Positions 12,676 through 20,108 of a DNA stretch of 35,013 nucleotides are shown here, piece after piece. Position 1 is the first letter of the stretch; every line of letters begins with the position of its first letter. The stretch is from the IMG/VR virus record IMGVR_UViG_3300028399_000020, positions 1 to 35,013 of that record; one strand, given 5' to 3'. The translations under genes and the position numbers were made by a program. The stretch comes from a virus. The notes beneath the pieces were generated by a model that searched no databases, was not told the origin of the DNA, and saw only the letters and a list, made by a program, of their open reading frames with translations.

Positions 12676-12695
12676 CTCACACCTCCGGGTCTCTC
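12672..12695 (-). repeat. Duplicated translation-initiation region, copy 1
   Basis: Partner of 12023-12046. Identity extends from GAGAGA through the ribosome site to the start codon plus one base, while the coding sequences beyond are unrelated, so the conservation is of the initiation region itself. Confidence 0.7.
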
Positions 12696-12765
12696 CCCCT
12701 CTTCCATCACCAGGGCAGGACGGGGAGTTTTTCCTGCTCTGTTTTCCTTTATTCCTCATACTACT

Positions 12766-12822
12766 ATTCTACCATACTATTGACCTTTTGTCAAGTGTTT
12801 CAAGGGGATTTATCCGTTTTTT
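12766..12822 (-). promoter_or_regulatory. Promoter of the 12.7-kb leftward operon with upstream operator-like motif
   Basis: On the minus strand TTGACA (12794-12789), 17-nt spacer, TAGAAT (12771-12766); start expected near 12759. Upstream, 12809-12822 is an exact copy of TTTATCCGTTTTTT found at 9349-9362. The CGGATAA motif sits 22 nt before the -35 here and 23 nt before the -35 at 9287, a matching geometry that suggests shared regulation. Confidence 0.75.
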
Positions 12823-12834
12823 CCCGTTTCTCTC

Positions 12835-13095
12835 TTAAATATTTAATATATATAACAAGCTATAATTATATATATTATTATTAAATATATAATATATAAT
12901 AATCTCTTACTATTATACTGTAGTTAAAATCTCTTAGTTAAAATTAAAATATTAAATTATAATTATTAAAATTATATCTCTCTAAAATATACTCTATTTA
13001 ATTTTTTTATTTTTCTCTCTCTATCTCTTCTCTATATATTTATTTATTTTAGTTATTTTTTTTAAATTCTCGGATAATAAAGGACAATATAGGTA
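12835..13095. other. Very A+T-rich non-coding stretch
   Basis: About 260 bases made almost only of A and T (repeated ATATAT, TTATTA, TTTAATT), with pyrimidine-rich CTCTCTCT around 13012-13032. No gene with a ribosome site is seen. It lies between two divergent promoters, at the border of the early and structural regions. It could be an easily melted second origin element, a nucleoid-protein (H-NS-like) silencing target or a packaging-related site. Confidence 0.6.
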
Positions 13096-13124
13096 TAGAC
13101 AAGGTTTTAAGATAGAGTTATAAA
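13096..13124 (+). promoter_or_regulatory. Sigma70-type promoter at the head of the structural region
   Basis: TAGACA (13096-13101), 17-nt spacer, TATAAA (13119-13124). The predicted start (about 13131) coincides with the ATG at 13130, giving a second candidate leaderless transcript. It probably drives 13130-13414 and possibly reads on into the terminase genes. Confidence 0.7.
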
Positions 13125-13129
13125 AGAGT

Positions 13130-13414
13130 ATGAGACAAGAAAATAAGAGTATGAAAGATACATACGAAGAAGATATAGAGATATTACTACAAGATATAGA
13201 GAAAAAGATAGCTAAAAGAATAGTAGAGATAGAAAAATATATTTCAAGAAGAGATATAAAGAAAGCATGTCTCACAGCAAAGACAAGAGCGATGAGAGAC
13301 CTCCATCATATTCTTTCACTCCGACAAGGAAAACCCACAGAAATTTCTCGGGATTTGAGTGTTGAAGTAGTGCTTTCAGAAGAAGAAGAGGGCGTAAGTG
13401 ATGATAAAACGTAA
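13130..13414 (+). CDS. Possible small terminase subunit or early regulator
   Basis: A 94-residue protein of long charged helices (residues about 8-65, DIEILLQDIEKKIAKRIVEIEKYI...KKACLTAKTRAMRDLHHIL) and a short acidic tail (RDLSVEVVLSEEEEG). Helical oligomerisation plus position just before the large terminase would suit a small terminase, but no HTH is evident at the N-terminus. No ribosome site precedes the ATG at 13130; Met8 at 13151 is an alternative. Base composition is still A-rich as in the preceding stretch. Confidence 0.55.
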   Translation: MRQENKSMKDTYEEDIEILLQDIEKKIAKRIVEIEKYISRRDIKKACLTAKTRAMRDLHHILSLRQGKPTEISRDLSVEVVLSEEEEGVSDDKT

Positions 13415-13577
13415 CTTAGAGCCATTTAGGTCGGTTAAGAAGGATTATGTAAACTTTAAGTTTGTTAAATTTCATTATGTGGACAAGGCTTTTTTGAACC
13501 TAAAAATTTCCACCCGACCAATTATATTCATTTTGAATTTTAATTTTAGTTTTATGTGCTGGATGTTTTGTTTTTGA
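13401..13577 (+). CDS. 58-residue possible small gene overlapping the conserved element
   Basis: A short frame whose ATG (13401) lies inside the end of the previous gene with GAGGG 8 nt upstream. It is basic at the N-terminus and hydrophobic/aromatic at the C-terminus (RPIIFILNFNFSF). The part from Lys29 on resembles the translation of a 44-codon frame at 8760-8626 (minus): K-FL-LK--TR, then IL-FNFSF. Either a tiny gene family is present or the match reflects the underlying 64-bp DNA element. Confidence 0.35.
   Translation: MIKRNLEPFRSVKKDYVNFKFVKFHYVDKAFLNLKISTRPIIFILNFNFSFMCWMFCF
13487..13550 (+). repeat. 64-bp conserved element, copy B (partner at 8659-8722)
   Basis: Ungapped match to the reverse complement of 8659-8722, about 73% by my count, with conserved ACCTAAAA and ACCCGA blocks. 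It lies 86 bp before the large terminase start, pointing in the transcription direction. TGTGGACAAGG at 13479-13489 precedes it. The rest of the gap to 13635 is A+T-rich, without a convincing sigma70 promoter. Confidence 0.6.
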
Positions 13578-13635
13578 CAATAGAATTGAAATTTGAGGGT
13601 AGTTTGAAAGGCAAATTTAGTAGGAATCAGGGAAA

Positions 13636-15000
13636 ATGAAGATAAAACTCACTCCGAAACAGACAAAATGTTTTCAGGCGCTTAGGAATCCCGGGGTGCG
13701 GGAGGTGCTGTATGGCGGAGCTAAGGGGGGAGGAAAGAGTGTTTTCGGGTGTTACTGGAGCTTTGTAAGGGCTATAGAGATAGCGAATCAGTGCCATGTT
13801 GAGCCGTCCAAGTATCCTGTGCCCGTAGGGTTTATGGGGAGAAAACGGGCGGTTGATTTCAATGATACCACCCTGGAGACCTGGAAACGCATGATACCGG
13901 CTGGAATGTATAGGCTGAGCGAGCAAAAGAAAGAGATTGTAATTGGGGAAAGAGTAAAAATCCTCTACGGGGGATTTGATGACAGGGAGTTGATAAGCAA
14001 ATTTAACTCTGCCGAATTTGCCTTTTTCTTCATAGACCAAGCGGAAGAAATCTCCAGAGATGATGCGGCACTTCTCAGGGGCACGTTCCGGTTGACCATG
14101 AATGGGGTTTACCCTGATTATCATGGCCTCTGGACTGCCAACCCTGCACAGTGCTGGCTGAAAGAAGAGTTTATCAATTCGCACTCTCCTGATAAGGTGT
14201 TTATTCAGGCACTTCCATCCGACAACCCATATCTCCCAGAGAACTACACAAAGACCTTGCAAGACGCATTCTCACACCGTCCAGAACTTTTAGAAGCATA
14301 CTTGAAAGGGAGCTGGGAGGCTCTTGAGAATGCCAACACGGTGATACAGCGGAAATGGATAGAGAATGCACTTACACGCACTTTCATCTCTCCTGAGTTG
14401 AGAAAGCTACTTGTATGCGACCCTGCGACTGAAAGAGGGGATGATGAGAGCGTGATTTACTACCTTGAGAACACCGACATCAAGGAGGAGTGGATATTTG
14501 GCCGGATAGACGAAATGGAGCTTGCAGGAAGGTTGCATATTTATGCCCGGGAGCGTGATGTAGATATTATCGTAATAGATGGCATAGGGGTTGGAGCAGG
14601 GATAGCAAGCCGGTTGCGAGAATTTAGGGAGAATGTGTTAGATATACAATCTGCCTCACGTGATAATGTGCCAGACCAATATTATAATCTTAGGGCACAG
14701 ATGTGGTGGGAAGCTGGTAAAAAGTTCCAGATAGGCGAAGTTTCACTTTCACACAATGACCCAGAGCTTGTTAAGCAGTTATCAAGTGTGGAATATCTAA
14801 TCAAGAATGGCAAGATACTGATTGAGCCTAAGAGAGATGTTAAGAAGAAGCTGGCGGGGAGGAGTCCCGACAGGGCTGATACGTATGTTATGGGTTTACA
14901 TGCCCTCAAGTTTGCCAGGCCAGTGAGGCGTGAGAAGCGGGATGGGTACAGGGAATGGAAAGAGAGCCTGGAGGATAGTTATTCGTACATGGGGGTATAG
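13636..15000 (+). CDS. terL: Terminase large subunit
   Basis: A 454-residue protein, a normal length. The ATPase domain shows Walker A GGAKGGGKS (27-35), Walker B FFFID with D134 followed by EE (137-138), and the coupling motif TAN (167-169). The nuclease domain has D262 (LLVCDPAT), D315 (IIVIDGIG) and D412/D415 in SPDRADTYVMGL, the acidic triad of RNase H-fold terminase nucleases. It pumps DNA into the prohead through the portal and cuts it. The start has an AGGGA site. The downstream basic protein and portal continue the packaging operon. Confidence 0.95.
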   Translation: MKIKLTPKQTKCFQALRNPGVREVLYGGAKGGGKSVFGCYWSFVRAIEIANQCHVEPSKYPVPVGFMGRKRAVDFNDTTLETWKRMIPAGMYRLSEQKKEIVIGERVKILYGGFDDRELISKFNSAEFAFFFIDQAEEISRDDAALLRGTFRLTMNGVYPDYHGLWTANPAQCWLKEEFINSHSPDKVFIQALPSDNPYLPENYTKTLQDAFSHRPELLEAYLKGSWEALENANTVIQRKWIENALTRTFISPELRKLLVCDPATERGDDESVIYYLENTDIKEEWIFGRIDEMELAGRLHIYARERDVDIIVIDGIGVGAGIASRLREFRENVLDIQSASRDNVPDQYYNLRAQMWWEAGKKFQIGEVSLSHNDPELVKQLSSVEYLIKNGKILIEPKRDVKKKLAGRSPDRADTYVMGLHALKFARPVRREKRDGYREWKESLEDSYSYMGV

Positions 15001-15020
15001 CAAGTTAATAGGGGGTAAAG

Positions 15021-15275
15021 ATGGCAAAATGGATACAAGAGGCAATTAAAAATCCTGGTGGGCTGCACAGGATGTTAAAGATAAAAGCAGGCCAAAAGAT
15101 TTCTACTGACCTGTTGAGAAAGAATATAAGCAGGTTACAGAAGAAGGCGAAGAAAGGGAAATTGTCCAAGAGTGAGCGATTATTTTTACGCCGGTTGATT
15201 CTTGCGAAGACACTGCGGAAATTTTCACATAAGAAGAAGAAACCAAAATCACAATTAGAGAGGGTTTTAAGTTGA
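15021..15275 (+). CDS. Small basic protein between terminase and portal
   Basis: An 84-residue protein, extremely Lys/Arg-rich, opening with MAKWIQEAIKNPGGLHRML. This opening and size recall small conserved proteins found near portal genes of podovirus-like phages; their function is unknown to me. The charge suggests binding to DNA or to the acidic scaffold. The stop overlaps the portal start. Confidence 0.7.
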   Translation: MAKWIQEAIKNPGGLHRMLKIKAGQKISTDLLRKNISRLQKKAKKGKLSKSERLFLRRLILAKTLRKFSHKKKKPKSQLERVLS

Positions 15276-17017
15276 GTGAGATACTTTCTACTCTAAAAGA
15301 TTTCTGGAAGACTGCCGAGGACGAGTGGGCTGAATGGCGAGAGCGGGCAGAGAGAAACTATAAATTTGTTAAGGGTGGAGAATACCAGTGGGATAGTGCT
15401 GATTTACAAGCGTTAAAGAGGCAGAAGAAGCCGGCATTAACGTTTAATAAGATTCGTCCCATTATCCGTAACCTTTCAGGCTACCAGAGGCAAAACCGTG
15501 AAGAGCAACGAGTATTAGCCAGGAAAGGCGGGTTAAGTGAGCTGGCGGAGGTTTTTACTGAGTTACTAAAATATTTCTACGATGCGAGTAATGCGGACTG
15601 GGAACTATCAACGATGTTTATGGATGGGCTGATTGCTGGTAAGGGATGGATAGCACTGGATATTGACTATTCACAAGACCCGATTACCGGTGATTTAGTT
15701 ATTTCCCGCCAATCGCCACTGATGGTGTATGAAGACCCGACCTCTTCACGCTATGACCTTTCAGATGCGAAGTTTATTATCCGGTGCTATTGGGCGGATA
15801 AAACACAGATAGAGCTTAATTTCCCTGAGAAGAAAAAAGAGCTTGAGGTTGGGTTATCTACAATTTCCAGCTTAGAGAGAACAGCGGTAGGGGTAGAAAG
15901 TGATGATTACAAGGACACCGATAATTTACAGAATACTGATTTTGGTAAGTACCGGTACTTGGTGAAAGAATACTGGTGGCGGGAATACATAACCAAAAAA
16001 TTCCTGATTGCTAATAATAATCTTATAGAGATAACAGATGTGCCGGAAGCAAAGATAAATAAAATCATAGAGCTTTCAAGGAAAGCCCAGATGCCGGTTG
16101 AGATTCGCTATGTAACTGTGCCGGTGTTGAGGTTAACCACAATTGTGGGGGATATAATCCTCCAGGATATTCAAGACCCGTTCAACGGGGTTAATAAATT
16201 CCCGCTTGTGCGGTTCTGCCCTGATTGGGTAGAGGGTTATGTTAAGGGTGAAATTGATGATTTAATAGACCCGCAGAAGGAAGTAAACAAGCGAAGAAGC
16301 CAGGCGTTACATTTGCTTAATACCTCTGCCAATTCCGGTTATATAGTTGAGGATGGAGCATTAGAGCCGGAGGAAGAGAAGAAGTTGCAAAAGATGGGTT
16401 CTTCCCCTGGCATATTTGTTAAGGCTAATAGGGGTTACGGGTTGAATAGAGGGATTTACAGGATTGAGCCTACTTCATTGAGCAACGGGCATATTACGCT
16501 TGAAAGGTTTGCCGAAGATGACTTAAAAAAGATTTCCGGGGTTAATGCTGACCTTTTGGGATATGTTCCTGAAAGGGGTGAAAGTGGCCGGGCAATGCTT
16601 TTGAGAAAAGAGCATGGATTGATAACCACGGAGATAATTTTTGATAATTTCCGCTATACGCAGAAGGTTTTAGGTGAAACACTATTAGAGTTTATCAGAA
16701 AGACTGATATTCTCAGTGATGAAGAAATAATGGCTATTGTTGGAGATAAAGAAATGGACATTGATATTGGGCTACTCAAGAACAAGAAGATAGGAAAGTA
16801 TAGTATAACCTTAACTACTCGCCCCACCTCTCCAACGGTAAGGCTATCCAATTTCTATATGCTGCTTGACGCAGTTAAGGCTGGGCTACCTATCCCGCCT
16901 GAATTGTTACTTGAATATTCTGATTTGCCAGGTAAAGATGAAATGCTGGCAAAGATAAAACAGCAGCAGGCTGGTGCAATACCAGAAGCTGAGATAGTAG
17001 GAGGATTACCACGATGA
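15272..17017 (+). CDS. Portal protein, P22-like
   Basis: A 581-residue protein beginning at TTG, with AGAGGG about 8 nt upstream and a four-base overlap with the previous gene. The N-terminus (EWRERAERNYKFVKGGEYQW, then NKIRPIIRNLSGYQRQNR) and the later IDPQKEVNKRRSQALHLLN and KISGVNADLLGY segments are characteristic of P22-type portals. It forms the dodecameric ring through which DNA enters and leaves, and is the docking site of the terminase and connector. No other in-frame start fits, so the TTG is kept. Confidence 0.92.
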   Translation: MSEILSTLKDFWKTAEDEWAEWRERAERNYKFVKGGEYQWDSADLQALKRQKKPALTFNKIRPIIRNLSGYQRQNREEQRVLARKGGLSELAEVFTELLKYFYDASNADWELSTMFMDGLIAGKGWIALDIDYSQDPITGDLVISRQSPLMVYEDPTSSRYDLSDAKFIIRCYWADKTQIELNFPEKKKELEVGLSTISSLERTAVGVESDDYKDTDNLQNTDFGKYRYLVKEYWWREYITKKFLIANNNLIEITDVPEAKINKIIELSRKAQMPVEIRYVTVPVLRLTTIVGDIILQDIQDPFNGVNKFPLVRFCPDWVEGYVKGEIDDLIDPQKEVNKRRSQALHLLNTSANSGYIVEDGALEPEEEKKLQKMGSSPGIFVKANRGYGLNRGIYRIEPTSLSNGHITLERFAEDDLKKISGVNADLLGYVPERGESGRAMLLRKEHGLITTEIIFDNFRYTQKVLGETLLEFIRKTDILSDEEIMAIVGDKEMDIDIGLLKNKKIGKYSITLTTRPTSPTVRLSNFYMLLDAVKAGLPIPPELLLEYSDLPGKDEMLAKIKQQQAGAIPEAEIVGGLPR

Positions 17018-17115
17018 ATTTTACCCTGTCGGGATGCAGGGTGTCCCCATACTGCCAGGGGTTTGGTTGGCAGATTTCCTCTCACGACCAGGGAGGTAAA
17101 ACAGGAGGTTCGTAA
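17014..17115 (+). CDS. 33-residue possible gene between portal and scaffold
   Basis: The ATG overlaps the portal stop (ATGA) and its TAA overlaps the scaffold ATG (TAATG). AGGAGG (16999-17004) lies 9 nt upstream. The peptide is Gly/Cys/Ser-rich without a clear fold. The double coupling suggests translation, whether for the peptide itself or to hand ribosomes from portal to scaffold. The DNA also contains a CCCTG...GCAGGG hairpin near 17024-17041. Confidence 0.45.
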   Translation: MNFTLSGCRVSPYCQGFGWQISSHDQGGKTGGS

Positions 17116-17837
17116 TGGGGGAAGAAGTAAGACCGGAAGAATTGGAAAAGGAGTCTACTCCCCAGACTCCACCGCAGGATGAGTTAGAGAAGCAGGTAAA
17201 AGGGCTTTTAGCTGACTTGCAAAAGGAGAGAGAACGGCGTCATCTTGCCGAGCAGGACATGCAGTATCTGAAGGAAAGGGTTGAAGAGCTTGAGGGTTTG
17301 ATTGGAGAATTAGGGCAAACTCCTGAAGAAGAAATATCTGACGATGAGTTCACCGGTTCTTTACCGGAGATTAAGAAGATAGCAGAGCAGACAGTAGAGG
17401 AGAAGACCAATGCCCTGGTTAATGAAATTCAAACTCTGCGAGCGCAAATCCTTTCTGAAAAGCTGGCAATAGCTGAAGAGCGAGCAAAGGAGAGGTATGC
17501 CCCTGATAAGGTAGGCGAAGACCTTTCCTACGACAAAGTTATCTCTGCTTTTGAGGAGTTGGTGAAAGCCAATCCTGGTTATAGGCAGGCAGTACTTTCT
17601 GCGAGAGACCCTGCCGAAGAGGCTTACAGGCTGGGGCTAACTCATCCTAAGTTCAGGGAATTACTCCAGAAGCAGGCAGAGGGAGAAGTTGTCTCAAAGC
17701 TTACATCTCCTAAGCCTAAAACTGGGGTAGGAAGCGTAAAAGGTGGTGGAGGGTTGAACAGTCTTGAAAGTGCTTCTATTGAAGACTTAATCAACCTTTC
17801 TGATGAGGAATTGGACAAGTTAGCACGACAAACTTAG
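17115..17837 (+). CDS. Capsid scaffolding protein
   Basis: A 240-residue acidic protein. Long coiled coil at about residues 22-67 (ELEKQVKGLLADLQKERERRHL...) and another at about 95-130. A Gly-rich linker and a small acidic helix (IEDLINLSDEELDKLARQ) close the C-terminus, the usual place of capsid-binding helices in scaffolds. Position between portal and capsid, and composition, fit a scaffold that leaves the prohead before packaging. No protease gene was recognised, so it probably exits intact as in P22. Confidence 0.82.
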   Translation: MGEEVRPEELEKESTPQTPPQDELEKQVKGLLADLQKERERRHLAEQDMQYLKERVEELEGLIGELGQTPEEEISDDEFTGSLPEIKKIAEQTVEEKTNALVNEIQTLRAQILSEKLAIAEERAKERYAPDKVGEDLSYDKVISAFEELVKANPGYRQAVLSARDPAEEAYRLGLTHPKFRELLQKQAEGEVVSKLTSPKPKTGVGSVKGGGGLNSLESASIEDLINLSDEELDKLARQT

Positions 17838-17850
17838 GAGGTGAGTGTAA

Positions 17851-18792
17851 ATGGCTGAAACTTATTTCGGCAAAAACGATGCACTAACAAGGAAGATTTG
17901 GGCTGCAAAGCTTTTCAAAGAAGCAATGCAGGACATCTTTCTTACCAAATTCATGGGTAAGAGTGAGGATAATATTATCCAGGTTAAGACCGACCTTACC
18001 AAAGAAAAGGGAGACAAGATTACAATCGGCCTGCGCATGAGATTGACTGGTTCAGGCCAGAGTTCCCAGACAGGTATTACACTGGAAGGGAATGAAGAGT
18101 CTCTTGTCTTCTACGATTTCGGGGTAGAGTTGAGCGAGTATGGCCATGCTGTAAGGGCACGGTCAAAGCTTGACTTGCAGAGGCCTGCGTTTGACCTCCG
18201 AACAGAGATGAAAGATGCTCTGAAGGAATGGCTGTCTGAGAAGATGGAAAAGCTTACAGTTACCGCTTTGGCAGGCTCTCCTACAACGAATCGTTACCTG
18301 GATAAGAGTTCTACCACTCTTACTTGTGCACTCATTCGGCAGATAAAGAGGCAGGCAAGTATGGCCTCTCCCAAAATCAGACCGATAAAGATTAACGGAG
18401 GGAAGCATTATGTACTGCTTGCACATACCTATGCCGTGAAAGAGCTGAAGGAAGAGACCGAATGGAAGAACAACCAGCTTTATGCCAATATTCGTGGCAG
18501 TAAAAACCCTATATTCTCCGGCGCACTTGGTGTGTTGGATGGGGTTGTTATCCACGAGTATGACCGGAGTGAGTTACTGCAATCCGGTAATGTAGGCAGG
18601 TGTCTCCTGCTTGGGGCACAGGCAGGAGTTGTAGCCTGGGGGCAGTATCCGAGCTGGTATGAAAAGCTCTTTGACTACGAGCGGATTCCGGGAGTTGCAG
18701 TTGACATGATACTTGGAGTAGGGAAGTCAGTATTCAACAGTGAAGACTTTGGTGTCTATACTGTTGATGTTGGCTATACCCCTGATAGTTAA
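17851..18792 (+). CDS. Major capsid protein, N4-gp56 family
   Basis: A 313-residue protein. The opening TYFGKNDALTRKIWAAKLFKEA and the later GRMRLTGSG-like and VELSEYGHAVRARSKLDLQRPAFDL blocks match the N4-gp56 family, which folds as the HK97 type. The C-terminal part VAVDMILGVGKSVFNSEDFGVYTVDV is also typical. It has a strong AGGAGG site. A stable hairpin follows directly, which should keep this message abundant relative to downstream genes. Confidence 0.92.
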   Translation: MAETYFGKNDALTRKIWAAKLFKEAMQDIFLTKFMGKSEDNIIQVKTDLTKEKGDKITIGLRMRLTGSGQSSQTGITLEGNEESLVFYDFGVELSEYGHAVRARSKLDLQRPAFDLRTEMKDALKEWLSEKMEKLTVTALAGSPTTNRYLDKSSTTLTCALIRQIKRQASMASPKIRPIKINGGKHYVLLAHTYAVKELKEETEWKNNQLYANIRGSKNPIFSGALGVLDGVVIHEYDRSELLQSGNVGRCLLLGAQAGVVAWGQYPSWYEKLFDYERIPGVAVDMILGVGKSVFNSEDFGVYTVDVGYTPDS

Positions 18793-18801
18793 AGGATGAG
18801 A

Positions 18802-18848
18802 GGGGAAGGGGGAAGGTTTTAGCCTCCTTTCTCCTTCCCCCGCTCCCC
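18802..18848 (+). terminator. Strong hairpin after the capsid gene (partial terminator or mRNA stabiliser)
   Basis: GGGGAAGGGGGAAGG pairs with CCTTCCCCCGCTCCCC: nine perfect inner pairs, a small internal loop, then four outer G-C pairs, loop of about 16 nt. No U-run follows; AAAATG starts the next gene instead. It probably limits read-through and protects the capsid message. Confidence 0.75.
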
Positions 18849-18852
18849 CAAA

Positions 18853-19479
18853 ATGAGAGCGTTTTTGATAGGTGGAGGGCACAGCTTGAAAGGGTTTGAT
18901 TTTCACCGGCTGGATGGAGAGATTACAATAGGGATAAACTTTGTGTTTAAGCATTATATCCCTACTATTCTCATTTGGAGTGATAGAGATATATACCCGA
19001 AATACAAGAAAGAGATAGATGCCCTTGATTGTTTGAAACTTACACAAAAGATAAACCTTACACCTGACTATAAAGATGTTTTGGGGTATGAAATTAGCGG
19101 GGTATTTAATGGGGATAATGGGATTAAGAAGGGATTATATCACCGCTACCTTACTGGTTTAATAGCGCTTTCCCTTGCAATCGCATTGGGGTATAAACCA
19201 ATTTACCTGCTTGGTTATGACTGTTGTTTTGGCAAGGATGGGGGGCATTTCTATGGTGATGACCTGGTTAATAAAAGCGGGCAGAAGGAAGAGACTTTTA
19301 TCCGGGGGATAAAGTATTTTGATGTGTATAAAAACTATGATTATATTTATAACTGTTCCCCTATTTCCCGTTTAACTCAGTTCCCTAAAGTAGATATAAA
19401 TGAGGTTTTGGAGAGCAGGGAAGTGGTGAATATTAAGGCAGAGAAGATAAGGGTGCGGGAATTGTTTTATTATGGATAA
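18853..19479 (+). CDS. Rossmann-like DUF115/sialyltransferase-like protein, paralogue 1
   Basis: A 208-residue protein. FLIGGGHSLKGFDF (residues 4-17) is a nucleotide- or sugar-nucleotide-binding loop like that of DUF115 (MptE-like) and GT42 sialyltransferase-like folds. PIYLLGYDCCFG...HFYGDD in the middle and YNCSPISRL near the end are shared with the next gene. No ribosome site precedes the ATG, which sits four bases after the hairpin; the start is fixed by alignment with the paralogue. Members of this group occur in phage genomes with unclear substrates. It could modify a virion or host surface glycan; this is inference. Confidence 0.7.
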   Translation: MRAFLIGGGHSLKGFDFHRLDGEITIGINFVFKHYIPTILIWSDRDIYPKYKKEIDALDCLKLTQKINLTPDYKDVLGYEISGVFNGDNGIKKGLYHRYLTGLIALSLAIALGYKPIYLLGYDCCFGKDGGHFYGDDLVNKSGQKEETFIRGIKYFDVYKNYDYIYNCSPISRLTQFPKVDINEVLESREVVNIKAEKIRVRELFYYG

Positions 19480-20107
19480 CAGTGTTTATATTGTGGGTGG
19501 AGGAGTGTCGCTAAAAGGATTTGATTTTAAGAATAAGTTAAGAGGGAAGAGAGTAATTGCAGTTAATAAGGCAATAAATTTTCTGCCACGGGCAGATTTC
19601 TTCATTACCATGGATTATACTTTTTTACGAAAGATAAATAATAAGCCATACCCATTCTGCCAGGCAGACAAGATATTTGTTCTAAACCTTGATGCTGATT
19701 ATATTATGTTTGATAATGGCTTACCGGTAGATACTCGTTTTAATCTAAAGTATGAGCTACAAGATTTTGATGTGGTTATTAAGAGTTACAAAACTAATGG
19801 GATAGGGTTTAAGTTTAGCGATTTTAGGAATGGCGAGAATAGCGGGTTTTGTGCCCTGCAGTTTGCAGTTATTATGGGTTTCTCGCCAATTTACCTTTTG
19901 GGGATTGACTTGAAGTGTGCTGGTAATAATACGCATTTCCATAATGGATATGGAGAGGCAAAGTCAAAGTTTGAGCAGAAGCTGGAACGGTATTACCAGA
20001 TGTTTTTTGTGGCACTTTCATTGTTAAAAACTAAAAGCCAGTTTAAGGTATATAGTTGTTCCCCTATAAGTAGGCTGAATGATGTTATCCCGTTTAAGGA
20101 GATTTAG
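19472..20107 (+). CDS. Rossmann-like DUF115/sialyltransferase-like protein, paralogue 2
   Basis: A 211-residue protein overlapping paralogue 1 by 8 nt. YIVGGGVSLKGFDFKNKL, then KRVIAVNKAINFLPRADFFITMDYTFL, PIYLLGIDL...THFHNG and YSCSPISRL define the family. The two copies keep the glycine loop, the LLG-x-D-x10-H-F block and the C-terminal SPISRL, so both are probably active, perhaps as a heterodimer. The ribosome site is weak, suggesting translational coupling to the first. Likely substrates are sugar nucleotides or related diphosphates, not provable here. Confidence 0.7.
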   Translation: MDNSVYIVGGGVSLKGFDFKNKLRGKRVIAVNKAINFLPRADFFITMDYTFLRKINNKPYPFCQADKIFVLNLDADYIMFDNGLPVDTRFNLKYELQDFDVVIKSYKTNGIGFKFSDFRNGENSGFCALQFAVIMGFSPIYLLGIDLKCAGNNTHFHNGYGEAKSKFEQKLERYYQMFFVALSLLKTKSQFKVYSCSPISRLNDVIPFKEI

Positions 20108-20108
20108 T

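Noticed and set aside
12676-12759. Longer N-terminus for the 12028-12675 gene starting at the promoter's +1
   Set aside because: The added 28 codons are basic low-complexity and lack a ribosome site; the ATG at 12675 has a strong one. The open frame is probably chance.
13574-13602. TTGACA at 13574-13579 as a terminase promoter
   Set aside because: No -10 hexamer at 16-18 nt spacing (GGGTAG lies there). The consensus -35 alone is not enough.
13627-14262. 211-codon frame antisense to the terminase
   Set aside because: A shadow of the terminase coding frame: no ribosome site and no domain, and the sense strand has all terminase motifs.
17024-17100. Alternative 21-codon frame and hairpin in the portal-scaffold gap as a separate gene
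   Set aside because: No ribosome site; the overlapping 33-codon frame is better placed.
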